Shown: positions 1-9,920, counted from the first letter of the stretch. The stretch is DNA of 38,606 nucleotides from Candidatus Gastranaerophilales bacterium (GCA_944324445.1 CALUWL010000010.1:1-38606), one strand, 5' to 3'. Made by a program: numbers and translations. The notes: generated by a model not told the origin, from the letters alone.

Positions 1-219
1 TTACCGAGAGTTTGTTAATACAAACTCCGGCACTCCGTCATTTTATGGCTCATTCTTCGCCATAAATGTCGTTGCGAGCGGATTTTGGCTAGGGCGGAAC
101 AGAGCTTTAGCTCGTTGTGAGCCTGTATGTTCGAGTAATTTTTTGGAGCAAATAATTTACATTAGTAAATTAGAAGCGAAATTCTAAAATTACGAGTTGT
201 TAAAATCCAAGACAGAGCA

Positions 220-233
220 TCTATGGTAGATAA
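220..233. repeat. 14-bp direct repeat, left copy
   Basis: TCTATGGTAGATAA occurs here and again at 1286-1299. Both copies are followed within about 5 nt by an A-tract, a hairpin with a CAA-containing loop and a T-tract (237-262 and 1303-1330). The two copies bracket the candidate small RNA and the DUF3800 gene. They could be cassette boundaries or merely two copies of a common 3'-end module. Confidence 0.6.
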
Positions 234-236
234 CTT

Positions 237-262
237 AAAAACTCCCATTCAAGAGGGTTTTT
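237..262 (+). terminator. Hairpin terminator after the left direct repeat
   Basis: An A-tract with ACTCCC, loop ATTCAA and GAGGG followed by TTTTT can fold into a stem with one mismatch. The A-tract on one side and T-tract on the other would let it work in both directions. Confidence 0.5.
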
Positions 263-338
263 GCGTTACATAGCTTGTAGAGGTTTAGCATGCTACAATT
301 AAATAATTATTGTAACTTAATAAAACTATACCTTCACC

Positions 339-367
339 TTGAAAAATAAGTAAAAATAGTGTATAAT
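339..367 (+). promoter_or_regulatory. Sigma-70-type promoter of the candidate small RNA
   Basis: TTGAAA at 339-344, a 17-nt spacer and TATAAT at 362-367 form a near-consensus promoter. The expected start is about 374, which is the first base of the paired structure at 374-423. No ORF follows on the plus strand, so the promoter must serve a short RNA. Confidence 0.65.
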
Positions 368-373
368 GTTATT

Positions 374-428
374 ACGTCGAGACTGCGTCGAATTTGCAGG
401 TTTGAGTTCGCTCAACTCGACGTCTTTT
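374..428 (+). ncRNA. Candidate small RNA with three-way junction
   Basis: The outer stem pairs ACGTCGAG (374-381) with CTCGACGT (416-423). Inside are two hairpins: CTGC/GCAG (383-386 with 396-399) and TTGAG-ttcg-CTCAA (402-415), the latter a stable tetraloop type. CTTTTAT follows the outer stem, as in an intrinsic terminator. A near-consensus promoter ends 6 nt upstream. The RNA would be about 50-55 nt long and its 3' end would overlap the stop codon of the convergent DUF3800 gene. I do not recognise the RNA. It could simply be a terminator fold, but the matching promoter argues for an independent transcript. Confidence 0.5.
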
Positions 429-1170
429 ATTTCTTGGGAAATTCTACTATACCATAACCTAGAATATTTCCATTTTTATTTCTTATAGATTTTTTTATTT
501 TGTCATAATATTTACTGTCATTTTTTTCATATTTTCTAAAGATTGCGCCAGCAACTAAATCTGCAAATTGGATTCCAACACTTAAATGAGAGGGAGCTAT
601 AAATAAACCTTCAATTAAATTGTTGAATTGTGAATAGTTTTCTTTGTCTGTAATCATAACTTTGTAGTGTAAATTTCTTAATTTATCATCATCACAAGAA
701 AGCCTATTATCTATGATTATTAGACCATTAAATTCTGCTCCCGATTCTCTTGATAAATCTTGTAAATAATATTGAAAACGTTCAAGCGTTTGTTTGTAGC
801 TATACCAATATAAATCATCTTGATTGTTTATGTAGGGAAGTTTGTATGCTTCTTCAATATCTGTAATAGTAGAAATTACTTTAATTGATTTATAAGATGT
901 AATTACATTATACAATTTTTCTCTAACTTCATTTCTTACATCGAATGATAAATGTTTCATTCCGTTCTCTTGTTCTTGGTTATTTGGTGAAAAATATCGC
1001 CACTTTATTTCTGAATTAATTTTATATTGTTTTTTTATGTCACGTAATTTTTTATATATTTCATACCAATGTATTTCCGGAATTATTACTCCTCCTATTA
1101 TAAAATACTTTGTATGTTTTTTATTTTTTGGGATTACAGTACCAGATTCATCTAAGAAAAATAAATGCAT
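427..1170 (-). CDS. DUF3800 domain protein
   Basis: The 247-residue product has the marks of the DUF3800 family: an N-terminal acidic motif LDESG (D7, E8), a central IIIDNR strand near residue 150, and a C-terminal GIQFADLVAGAI motif near residues 200-212. The conserved Asp/Glu/Gln/Asp set has suggested an RNase H-like nuclease fold, but no biochemical role is established. Members often sit in phage or defence regions. There is no signal peptide or membrane segment, so it is probably cytoplasmic. It is a single gene, transcribed towards the candidate small RNA at 374-428 and bracketed by the 14-bp direct repeat at 220 and 1286, which suggests it arrived as a cassette. AT content is high, as in its surroundings. 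Family assignment is fairly firm; function is unknown. Confidence 0.75.
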   Translation of the reverse strand: MHLFFLDESGTVIPKNKKHTKYFIIGGVIIPEIHWYEIYKKLRDIKKQYKINSEIKWRYFSPNNQEQENGMKHLSFDVRNEVREKLYNVITSYKSIKVISTITDIEEAYKLPYINNQDDLYWYSYKQTLERFQYYLQDLSRESGAEFNGLIIIDNRLSCDDDKLRNLHYKVMITDKENYSQFNNLIEGLFIAPSHLSVGIQFADLVAGAIFRKYEKNDSKYYDKIKKSIRNKNGNILGYGIVEFPKK

Positions 1171-1285
1171 TGTAAATGTCCTATATTTATAATCAATTTA
1201 TTTATTATAACATATGTTTTAGGCATGATTTTATAAATCAATGTTATTTTGATTTAATTTTTAATCAAGTTCTGAACTCGACAAT

Positions 1286-1299
1286 TCTATGGTAGATAA
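1286..1299. repeat. 14-bp direct repeat, right copy
   Basis: Second exact copy of TCTATGGTAGATAA (see 220-233), 1066 bp downstream of the first and again followed by a terminator-like hairpin. Confidence 0.6.
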
Positions 1300-1302
1300 A
1301 CC

Positions 1303-1330
1303 AAAAGGACCCGTACAAGACGGGTCTTTT
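1303..1330. terminator. Bidirectional hairpin terminator
   Basis: AAAAGGACCCGT, loop ACAAG and ACGGGTCTTTT form a strong GC-rich stem flanked by A and T tracts. It lies just beyond the stop of the repeat protein at 1360 (minus strand), whose transcript it probably ends. Confidence 0.75.
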
Positions 1331-1359
1331 GTTTTATTATATTGAACATTTAACTATTT

Positions 1360-2880
1360 TTATTTTTTTCTATTGTAGATTTTATCTATTATTTCAGGAA
1401 CATATTTTCTTAATATTTCTCTTTCTTCTTCTTTAGCCCAATAAACAGGTAAGTTTTCGCGATTATCTCTGATAAACATAGCTTTAGCAAGTTCTTTTGG
1501 AGCATATTTTCCAAAAACATCTAATTCTTGGGCTGCAGCCCAGTGAATAGGAGTTTTTCCTTGATTATCTTGCATTGTTATTGCTTTTTCAAAACCACTA
1601 TGTGCGCATTTTTCAAATGCTTCCAGTTTGTCTTTTTTTGCCCAATGCACAGAAGTTTTGCCGTCTTTATCTTGAACTAACATTGCTTCAGAAAGCGCTT
1701 TTGGTATGTATTTTCCGTAAATTTCTATTTCTTTTGCTTCTGCCCAGTGTATCGGGGTTTTGCCTTCTTTATCTTGTATAAAAATTGCTTCAGAGAGTTC
1801 TTGCGGAAAATGTTTTCCGTAAATTTCAATTTTATCTGCATTTGCGTAATGCAAGGCAGTTTTGCCTTTTTTATTTCTAACAAATAAGGCTTCTGCAAGT
1901 TCATTTGGCACAACTTCGTTGTAAAATTCTATTTCTTCCGGATTTGCCCAATGAATTGGCGTGTTACCATCTTTATCTTGTATAAATATTACTTCAGAGA
2001 GCGCTTTAGGTGCGTATTTTGCAAACATTTTTAGTTCTTCAATTCTTGCGTAGTGCAATGGAGTTTTGCCTTTGTTGTTTTTTATTTTCATTGCTGCAGC
2101 GAATTCCTTCGGAGCATATTTTCCGTATATTTCTAATTCTTCTGCTTTTGCCCAATGAATTGGTGTGTTGTCTTCCTTGTCTTTTATAAGTATGCCTCTA
2201 GATAAGGCTTGAGGAGTGTATTTTACAATAGCCTCGAGTTTATTTTTTCTTGCCCAATGAAGAATAATATCGCCGTCTTTATCAGGTATTGTTATAGCTT
2301 CAATAAGTCTATATGGAGCATATTTTCCTAATAATTCAAGTTCGTCAGCTCTCGCTGAATATACTGGGGTTCTGCCTTTGTTATCTTGTACAATTAAGGC
2401 TTTTTCAAGACCGTTTGGAATATATTTTGCGTATGCTTCAATTTTATCTGCACTTGCTTGGTGAATAGGGGTTTTTCCTTGGTTATCTTGTGTAAGCATT
2501 CCTTTTTCTAATTCATCAGGGATATAATTTGCATACGCTTTTATTTCGTTTGCTCCTGCCCAATGGATTGGTGTTTTGCCTTCGTTGTCTTTTATTAGCA
2601 CCGCAGCTTTTAGTCCTTCAAGGTTGTCTTTAGCAATTTTTTCAATTCTATCTTCTGTTGCGTAATGCACAATCGTTTTACCGTTTTCATTTTGTTTTGT
2701 TAGTGCGGATGTTGAATAATTTCTTTTAAAAGATATTTGGTTGAGTGTTTTTAATTGCTCCAATGGTATTTGTTTAAAATTTTGATAGGGTTGCGTAATA
2801 TTTGATATAGGTTTTGAATTGTTTGTATTTTTCTTAATTTTAGAATTATGAAAATTAAAATTAATCGGCATTATATGCAT
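1360..2880 (-). CDS. PINF-type protein with 13 ankyrin-like 34-residue repeats
   Basis: The 506-residue product starts M-H-I-M-P-I-N-F, the N-terminal motif shared with the products at 20753, 21238 and 27012. A basic, Asn-rich linker contains ISFKR near residues 49-53. From about residue 65 to the end run thirteen uninterrupted 34-residue units with the pattern GKTPIHWAxAxEIEIYGKY, then xPKALSEAMxxQDK. The TPIHWA core resembles the TPLHxA turn of ankyrin repeats, but the second half lacks the usual ankyrin helix signature, so this is a divergent ankyrin-like repeat. Such solenoids bind proteins. There is no classical signal peptide. AAGGA ends 8 nt before the chosen ATG; the Met at residue 4 is too far from it. 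The upstream element at 2911-2945 is shared with other PINF genes. A secreted or surface effector role is inference. Confidence 0.75.
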   Translation of the reverse strand: MHIMPINFNFHNSKIKKNTNNSKPISNITQPYQNFKQIPLEQLKTLNQISFKRNYSTSALTKQNENGKTIVHYATEDRIEKIAKDNLEGLKAAVLIKDNEGKTPIHWAGANEIKAYANYIPDELEKGMLTQDNQGKTPIHQASADKIEAYAKYIPNGLEKALIVQDNKGRTPVYSARADELELLGKYAPYRLIEAITIPDKDGDIILHWARKNKLEAIVKYTPQALSRGILIKDKEDNTPIHWAKAEELEIYGKYAPKEFAAAMKIKNNKGKTPLHYARIEELKMFAKYAPKALSEVIFIQDKDGNTPIHWANPEEIEFYNEVVPNELAEALFVRNKKGKTALHYANADKIEIYGKHFPQELSEAIFIQDKEGKTPIHWAEAKEIEIYGKYIPKALSEAMLVQDKDGKTSVHWAKKDKLEAFEKCAHSGFEKAITMQDNQGKTPIHWAAAQELDVFGKYAPKELAKAMFIRDNRENLPVYWAKEEEREILRKYVPEIIDKIYNRKK

Positions 2881-2910
2881 AAGATAGTCCTTTTTTAAAA
2901 AAATAAGCGA

Positions 2911-2945
2911 TTATATAAAATCACTGAAAAATTTTTTTTGCTATA
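2911..2945 (-). promoter_or_regulatory. Shared PINF-gene upstream element (copy A)
   Basis: Read on the minus strand: TATAGCA (2939-2945), 18 nt, then TTTTATATAA (2911-2920), ending 31 nt before the ATG of the repeat protein. Spacing to the ATG is identical to copy B at 21652-21686. No normal TTGACA box is present. Confidence 0.55.
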
Positions 2946-2948
2946 AAA

Positions 2949-2975
2949 AATGACCCCTTTTTATATAGGGTCATT
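2949..2975 (-). terminator. Terminator of the His-rich small protein gene
   Basis: AATGACCC (2949-2956) pairs with GGGTCATT (2968-2975). On the minus strand the stem is followed by a T-run, the right arrangement for the gene ending at 2993. Confidence 0.75.
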
Positions 2976-2992
2976 GTTTTATTTTATTATTT

Positions 2993-3253
2993 TTATTTAT
3001 CTTTTCTCCAGCCTCTATGTGGTTTTGGGCCTTTTTTCCTGCATTCGGGTTTATGTTTATGTTTTGGGTCATGGCAATTTAGTCTTGGCGGGTGTGGATG
3101 GTGATGTCGAACATAGTGTTCATCTGATTTTTGATAAAAAATTTCAGTGTTATCTTTTCTTAAACCAAACCAAGTGAAAGCTTCAGCTTTTGTTTGGGTA
3201 TAAATAGAAATAATAAACGTAAAAATCAATAAGCCCAGTATTTTTTTTACCAT
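2993..3253 (-). CDS. Small secreted His/Lys/Pro-rich protein
   Basis: The start at 3253 (MVKKILGLLIF) is chosen because GGAGG lies 4 nt upstream; a longer reading to 3274 would bury this ribosome site in the coding region. The 86-residue product begins with a signal peptide: two lysines, a hydrophobic core, and a plausible cleavage near KAEA-FTW. The mature part is short, strongly basic, and ends in a tail with HHHPHPP, two cysteines spaced by ten residues (C-H-D-P-K-H-K-H-K-P-E-C) and many His-Lys pairs. Such a composition could bind metal ions or polyanions, but I recognise no family. It has its own promoter (3280-3308) and terminator (2949-2975), so it is a single-gene unit. Confidence 0.65.
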   Translation of the reverse strand: MVKKILGLLIFTFIISIYTQTKAEAFTWFGLRKDNTEIFYQKSDEHYVRHHHPHPPRLNCHDPKHKHKPECRKKGPKPHRGWRKDK

Positions 3254-3279
3254 AAAACCTCCAACATCTCTCAAGTTTT

Positions 3280-3308
3280 ATTGTCTTATGTTGTTTTATT
3301 CTTGTCAA
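3280..3308 (-). promoter_or_regulatory. Promoter of the His-rich protein gene
   Basis: On the minus strand TTGACA (3303-3308), a 17-nt spacer and GACAAT (3280-3285) form a good sigma-70 promoter; the ATG at 3253 is about 20 nt beyond the expected start site. Confidence 0.6.
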
Positions 3309-3312
3309 TAAA

Positions 3313-4344
3313 TTAATACTTAACTGCGATTTTTAAGCATTTATCTTTGTTGTTTTTAAAGAATTGATAACCTTCAATTATATCGTTAAAATTAATTTCG
3401 TTTGTGATTAAAAAGTCTGTTGAGATTTTTTTCTTTTCGATTAATTTCATCAAAAGCTTGCAGCAAGATGCATCAACCCCGCCTGTTTTAAAGGTTAAAT
3501 TTTTACCGTACATCAAAGGTAGAGGCAATATTTGATTTTCTTCATACATTGCAGGAATAACGACAATAGAGTTTGCCCTTGCTATTTTCCAAGCGGTTTC
3601 AAAAGTGTTTTTCGCTCCTGCTGCTTCAATTACTCTATCTGCCCCTTTGTTTTGGGTTAATTTTAAAATTTCTTCTATAACATCTTTTTTATAAGGATTT
3701 ATTGTAAAATCGGCAAGCCCTTCTTTTTTTGCTATATCAAGCCTGAAATCGTTTATATCAATTAAGATTATTCTTTTTACACCGAAATATCTTAAAGATA
3801 AAGCGCTGCAAAGCCCGACAGGGCCTGCTCCAAGGATAGCTATTGTATCATTTTTTTCAGGTTGTGCAATTTTTGCGCTCCAAAAGCCCGTAGATAAAAT
3901 ATCCCCTATAAAAAGAGCGTTTTTATCCGTAACATTTTTGGGAATTTTTGTTAAAGCTTGATTTGAAAAAGGAACTCTAACATATTCGCTTGCAGCGCCA
4001 TCGATTGAACAGCCTAAAAGCCAGCCGCCATTTTCGCAGTTATTTACGTATCCTTTTTTGCAGTAAAAGCATTTTCCGCAAAAGCTTTCGCAATTCACTG
4101 CTACTCTATCGCCTATTTTTAATTTGACGTTTTTACCTTTTTTTACGATAATTCCGACAAATTCATGCCCTAAGGTTGTTTTTTCAATTGCTTTTGGAAC
4201 AAAACCCTCAACAATATGCAAATCGCTTGTGCAGATTGATGAATACGTAACTTTAACAATTGTGTCTTCATCATTTATGATTTTTGGTATTTCTTTTTCA
4301 ACGATTTCAATTGTTTTATCTTTATTCCAAATAAGAGCTTTCAT
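3313..4344 (-). CDS. Zinc-dependent medium-chain alcohol/polyol dehydrogenase
   Basis: The 343-residue product is a complete medium-chain dehydrogenase (MDR). Catalytic zinc ligands are visible as C38, H60 and E61. The structural zinc site is C89, C92, C95 and C103. The Rossmann motif GAGPVG lies at 172-177, and D196 at the end of the second strand suggests NAD rather than NADP. The family oxidises secondary alcohols or polyols (sorbitol, threonine, butanediol); the substrate here cannot be told. It begins 13 nt after the DXS-like gene, so the two are almost certainly co-transcribed. That pairing hints at a keto-sugar or deoxy-ketose substrate, but this is inference. Confidence 0.85.
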   Translation of the reverse strand: MKALIWNKDKTIEIVEKEIPKIINDEDTIVKVTYSSICTSDLHIVEGFVPKAIEKTTLGHEFVGIIVKKGKNVKLKIGDRVAVNCESFCGKCFYCKKGYVNNCENGGWLLGCSIDGAASEYVRVPFSNQALTKIPKNVTDKNALFIGDILSTGFWSAKIAQPEKNDTIAILGAGPVGLCSALSLRYFGVKRIILIDINDFRLDIAKKEGLADFTINPYKKDVIEEILKLTQNKGADRVIEAAGAKNTFETAWKIARANSIVVIPAMYEENQILPLPLMYGKNLTFKTGGVDASCCKLLMKLIEKKKISTDFLITNEINFNDIIEGYQFFKNNKDKCLKIAVKY

Positions 4345-4357
4345 TAAAAAAATATTC

Positions 4358-6124
4358 CTATATTCTAGCTAAATTAAGTATTTTATTGATATCTTCAATA
4401 ATTAAGTTTTCTTTTAAGCGGCAATCTTCGTAGATTTTATCCAGTGGTATTCTATCTGTGAATTCTTTTTTTCCGCCGTAATTAAGAACTTTTATATCGC
4501 TTGGACCATAGAAACTTGCGATTTTTTCTCCGAAACCGCCTGATAAAATTCCGTCTTCAAGCGTGATTACAATTTCATGGTCTTTTTTAAGATTTTCTAA
4601 AAGTTCTTCATCAATTCCTGTTATAAACCTCGGGTTTATAACTGTTGGTTTAATATTTAGCGTTTCTTCGATTTCTTTAGCTAGTCTATTTGCTAAAGGC
4701 AAGAAATTTCCAAGCCCTAAGATAGCAATTTTAGAACCTTCTTTTTCTATCTTATATTTATTTAAAATTGAATAATCAGTTTTATCTTCAATACCTGTTG
4801 AAATTAGTTCAATATTAGGTACTCTGATTGCTGTTGAATACTTATTTTGTTTAACTGACCAATCAAGCATTCTTAAATATTCCTCTTTATTTGTCGGAGC
4901 AAGATAGACAAGATTTGGAATATTCATCATTAAAGGTATATCAAAACAAGTTAAATGCGTAGCATCAGCGCTTGTTAGCCCGCTCCAATAAACAAGAATT
5001 GTTGCAGGAGAATTATTTAAACATAAATCTTGTGATAATTGATCATAAGTTCTTTGAATAAAAGAACTCATAACAGCTAAAATCGGTTTAGCTCCGTTTT
5101 TTGCAAGCCCTGAAGCAAAGGCAACAGCGTGTTGTTCTGTAATTCCCGTATCAACATATTGATTTTTTAATTCTTCTCTAAATTTTTTGTTAAAACCGCT
5201 AACCCCAGGGGTTGCAGGGGTAATTGCCACAATAGTTGAATCTTTTTTTGCTTCATTTAAAATATAATTTGTTGTGATATTTGTGTAATTTTCTTGTTCA
5301 ACAACGGGTTCATTATAAAAATTATCCAATGCATGAGGCATAATCCAGTGGAACATTTCTTTGTTTTCTTCGGCTTCTTTTAAACCACAGCCTTTAAGGG
5401 TTTTAATATGCACTATTGTCGGGTGATTAATGTCTTTAACTTTTTCGAAAGTTTCAACTAATTTTTCAACACAATTTCCTTCTTCAACATAGAAATAATC
5501 AAAACCAAGAGCTTTAAAGAAATTTAAGTCATTTTTGCCTTTTGTTTTTCTTAAAACTTCTAAATTTTTATATAATCCGCCTGAATTTTCAGCTATGGAC
5601 ATATCGTTATCGTTTACGATAATTATAATGTTGCTATTTAAACTTGCTGCGCAATCAAGTCCTTCAAAAGCTTCGCCGCCGCTTAGGGAGCCATCTCCTA
5701 TTAGAGCAATAATGTTTCCTTTTTCGCATTTTAAATCTCTTGCTTTTGCAAGTCCTACTGCAAGGCTTACAGATGTTGATGTGTGTCCGACTTTAAAAAT
5801 ATCGTGCTTGCTTTCTTCTGGGGCTGTGTAGCCTGTGTAAATGTAATATTTAGATGGGTCTATGAAACCTTCTTTTCTTCCTGTAAGTATTTTATGCGGA
5901 TAGCATTGGTGTGAAACATCAAAAACTATTTTATCAACGGGCGAATTAAAGACTTTATGGAGCGCAATAGTTGTTTCAACTATTCCTAAATTTGGACCCA
6001 TATGTCCGCCTGTTTCGTTAACTTTTTTTATTATTAATTTTCTAATTTCGCAAGCAAGGAGTTCAGTTTCCTCGTTTGAAAGATTTTTTAAATCTTTAGG
6101 TTCATTAATTTTATCTAAAATCAT
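4358..6124 (-). CDS. dxs: 1-deoxy-D-xylulose-5-phosphate synthase-like enzyme, short form
   Basis: This TPP enzyme of the transketolase/DXS family would join pyruvate and glyceraldehyde 3-phosphate to deoxyxylulose 5-phosphate. Seen: GGHMGPNLGIVETT near the N-terminus, SHQCYPHKILTGR, the TPP motif GDGSLSGGEAFEGL with the following VNDNDMSIA, and TGITEQHAVAFASGLA carrying the catalytic Glu. The start at 6124 (MILDKINEPKDL) is chosen because GGAG lies 6 nt upstream; the longer frame to 6163 runs through the gyrB terminator. At 588 residues it is shorter than typical DXS (about 620), and GGHMGPNLG replaces the usual GGHLSSGLG. It resembles a short DXS-like branch I remember from lactobacilli and clostridia, whose members may not serve isoprenoid synthesis. 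It is co-transcribed with the dehydrogenase downstream. Confidence 0.75.
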   Translation of the reverse strand: MILDKINEPKDLKNLSNEETELLACEIRKLIIKKVNETGGHMGPNLGIVETTIALHKVFNSPVDKIVFDVSHQCYPHKILTGRKEGFIDPSKYYIYTGYTAPEESKHDIFKVGHTSTSVSLAVGLAKARDLKCEKGNIIALIGDGSLSGGEAFEGLDCAASLNSNIIIIVNDNDMSIAENSGGLYKNLEVLRKTKGKNDLNFFKALGFDYFYVEEGNCVEKLVETFEKVKDINHPTIVHIKTLKGCGLKEAEENKEMFHWIMPHALDNFYNEPVVEQENYTNITTNYILNEAKKDSTIVAITPATPGVSGFNKKFREELKNQYVDTGITEQHAVAFASGLAKNGAKPILAVMSSFIQRTYDQLSQDLCLNNSPATILVYWSGLTSADATHLTCFDIPLMMNIPNLVYLAPTNKEEYLRMLDWSVKQNKYSTAIRVPNIELISTGIEDKTDYSILNKYKIEKEGSKIAILGLGNFLPLANRLAKEIEETLNIKPTVINPRFITGIDEELLENLKKDHEIVITLEDGILSGGFGEKIASFYGPSDIKVLNYGGKKEFTDRIPLDKIYEDCRLKENLIIEDINKILNLARI

Positions 6125-6144
6125 ATTTTTCTCCATCAAATTTA

Positions 6145-6171
6145 AAAGCGCTTTGATAATCAAAGCGCTTT
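6145..6171 (-). terminator. gyrB terminator, 13-bp perfect stem
   Basis: AAAGCGCTTTGAT and ATCAAAGCGCTTT are perfectly complementary around one central base. On the minus strand it follows the gyrB stop by 4 nt and is followed by TTTAAATTT. It overlaps the extended reading of the DXS-like ORF, which supports the later start. Confidence 0.8.
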
Positions 6172-6174
6172 AGA

Positions 6175-8646
<2,472 letters not shown>

Positions 8647-8687
8647 CTATAACAATATTGTACTATAAAAAGGAGATTTGTAAATTT

Positions 8688-9401
8688 TTAAAAAAATCTT
8701 GAAAATACTTTAATGTATATTAAAACAGAGGCTATAATAAGCAAAACTCCTGAAAATTTCATTAAAAATTCTGAAATATTGGAGAAATTTTTAACCCCTT
8801 TTATAAATGAAGTGAAAACACCTGCTAAAATTACAATAACACCTTGTCCGAGTGAAAATAATAAAAGCATTAATCCTGCAAGAGCTATACTTTTGCTTAA
8901 TGCTGCAAAGCTCATTATTCCCGCTAAAATTGGAGTTGAACAAGGGCTTACTGCAAAAGCGAATAAAACCCCCACCAAAAAGGGATATAAAAATAAACTT
9001 TGAGAATTGCCTTTGGGTATTTTTTTAACCAGCGGAGCAAGCGTGAAATCCAATATTCCAAGTAAGTTTAAGCCCATAATAAGAATAAAAGATGCAATAA
9101 ATAAAACCCAATATGAGCCTCCGACAGAAACGAAAACGCTTCCTGTCAATGCACAAACCACTCCTATAATTGTAAGGATAGCAGCAAGCCCCAAAACAAA
9201 CGAACTTAATTGTGCGAATGTTTTTAGTTTATTACTGTCGCCATAACCGCCGACATAACCGACGATTAAAGGAAGAATACCGATTGAGCAAGGAGAAATT
9301 GAACTCAAAATACCGCCGAGAAAGGAAACCACAAGAAACATAAGCGAAAATTCGCCGCTTGACATATATTGAACCAATTTATCCGTTAATTCTACTATCA
9401 T
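8688..9401 (-). CDS. ccdA: CcdA/DsbD-type transmembrane thiol-disulfide carrier
   Basis: The 237-residue protein has about six hydrophobic segments and is an inner-membrane protein. It carries the two family motifs with one redox cysteine each: SSISPCSIGILP (C38) in the first segment and AVSPCSTPILAG (C154) in the fourth. CcdA passes electrons from cytoplasmic thioredoxin to periplasmic thioredoxin-like proteins, for cytochrome c maturation or disulfide reduction. The gene starts 21 nt after the thioredoxin-like gene at 9423, which is its likely periplasmic partner. It is a CcdA-sized protein rather than full DsbD, with the DsbD-gamma role supplied by the separate thioredoxin. Confidence 0.85.
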   Translation of the reverse strand: MIVELTDKLVQYMSSGEFSLMFLVVSFLGGILSSISPCSIGILPLIVGYVGGYGDSNKLKTFAQLSSFVLGLAAILTIIGVVCALTGSVFVSVGGSYWVLFIASFILIMGLNLLGILDFTLAPLVKKIPKGNSQSLFLYPFLVGVLFAFAVSPCSTPILAGIMSFAALSKSIALAGLMLLLFSLGQGVIVILAGVFTSFIKGVKNFSNISEFLMKFSGVLLIIASVLIYIKVFSRFF

Positions 9402-9422
9402 TTTTATATCCCGTTAAATTTT

Positions 9423-9848
9423 TTATTTTTCATCTATCATTTCTAAAATATCAACAATTTCATCCGATGACATTGTGCCTTCTTGTCTGTGGATTACGTT
9501 ACCTTGTCTGTCTATGAAAACAAGAGTCGGAACAAGGGTTACTTTATATTTTTTTATTTGAGATTTATTGTAATCAATGCCTTTTCCAACGTTTTCAACT
9601 ACATTGATTTCTTCAACCATGACAGAACCTTTGTAGTTTTTCATTGCTTTATCCATTTCGGCTGCAACTTCTTTGCATTCTGAGCACATTGGAGAAGAAA
9701 ATTTAATTATTTTTGCTTTTGCTATTTGATTTGTCTCCTTTGCGCCTTGGCTTTTACATACCATATCATTTTGCGCTTTAGCGTCAAGATAAGCATATAA
9801 GCTTAAAGGAAGAACAAATATAAGAAGAACAATAATCCAATTTTTCAT
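9423..9848 (-). CDS. Membrane-anchored or secreted thioredoxin-like protein
   Basis: The 141-residue product starts with an uncleaved anchor or signal sequence (residues 1-25, ending LDAKAQ). A thioredoxin fold follows: strand IIKFSSP, redox pair C55-S-E-C58, and the cis-proline loop TLVPTLVF with P107. The active site MCSECKE differs from the WCGPC of cytoplasmic thioredoxin and is closer to TlpA/DsbE-like periplasmic reductases. An extra cysteine at 31 lies in the linker. It sits directly before ccdA in one operon, so the pair probably moves reducing equivalents across the inner membrane. Confidence 0.82.
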   Translation of the reverse strand: MKNWIIVLLIFVLPLSLYAYLDAKAQNDMVCKSQGAKETNQIAKAKIIKFSSPMCSECKEVAAEMDKAMKNYKGSVMVEEINVVENVGKGIDYNKSQIKKYKVTLVPTLVFIDRQGNVIHRQEGTMSSDEIVDILEMIDEK

Positions 9849-9920
9849 GATTTTTCCTTTATTTAATTTTACATTGTGATTATATATTTAAAAATTAAAA
9901 ATTTAAAACAGTTAATTTAA

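Larger units (their letters stand above)
1..373. other. Non-coding, hairpin-rich intergenic stretch
   Basis: No credible ORF is visible. Three local palindromes follow each other: about 4-30 (GAGTTTG/CAAACTC arms), 39-68 (CATTTTATGGC/GCCATAAATG arms) and one around 108-118 (GAGCT/AGCTC arms). A segment near 70-130 is richer in G+C than its surroundings and contains GTTGCGAGCGG, resembling dispersed non-coding repeats known from many bacteria (from memory). A terminator-like hairpin with loop ATTCAA lies at about 237-262, so a transcript coming from upstream on the plus strand may end there. Confidence 0.45.

Noticed and set aside
1-426. tRNA gene
   Set aside because: Several palindromes are present but no cloverleaf with a GTTCRANYC T-loop and matching acceptor stem could be built.
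220-1355. Two short peptides (MVDNLKTPIQEG- and MVDKPKGPVQDG-) read from the direct repeats and hairpins
   Set aside because: No ribosome site before either ATG; the likeness of the peptides comes from the repeated 14-mer and the similar terminator stems.
6125-6163. Longer start of the DXS-like gene
   Set aside because: The extension is made of the gyrB terminator stem and the ribosome site of the later ATG.
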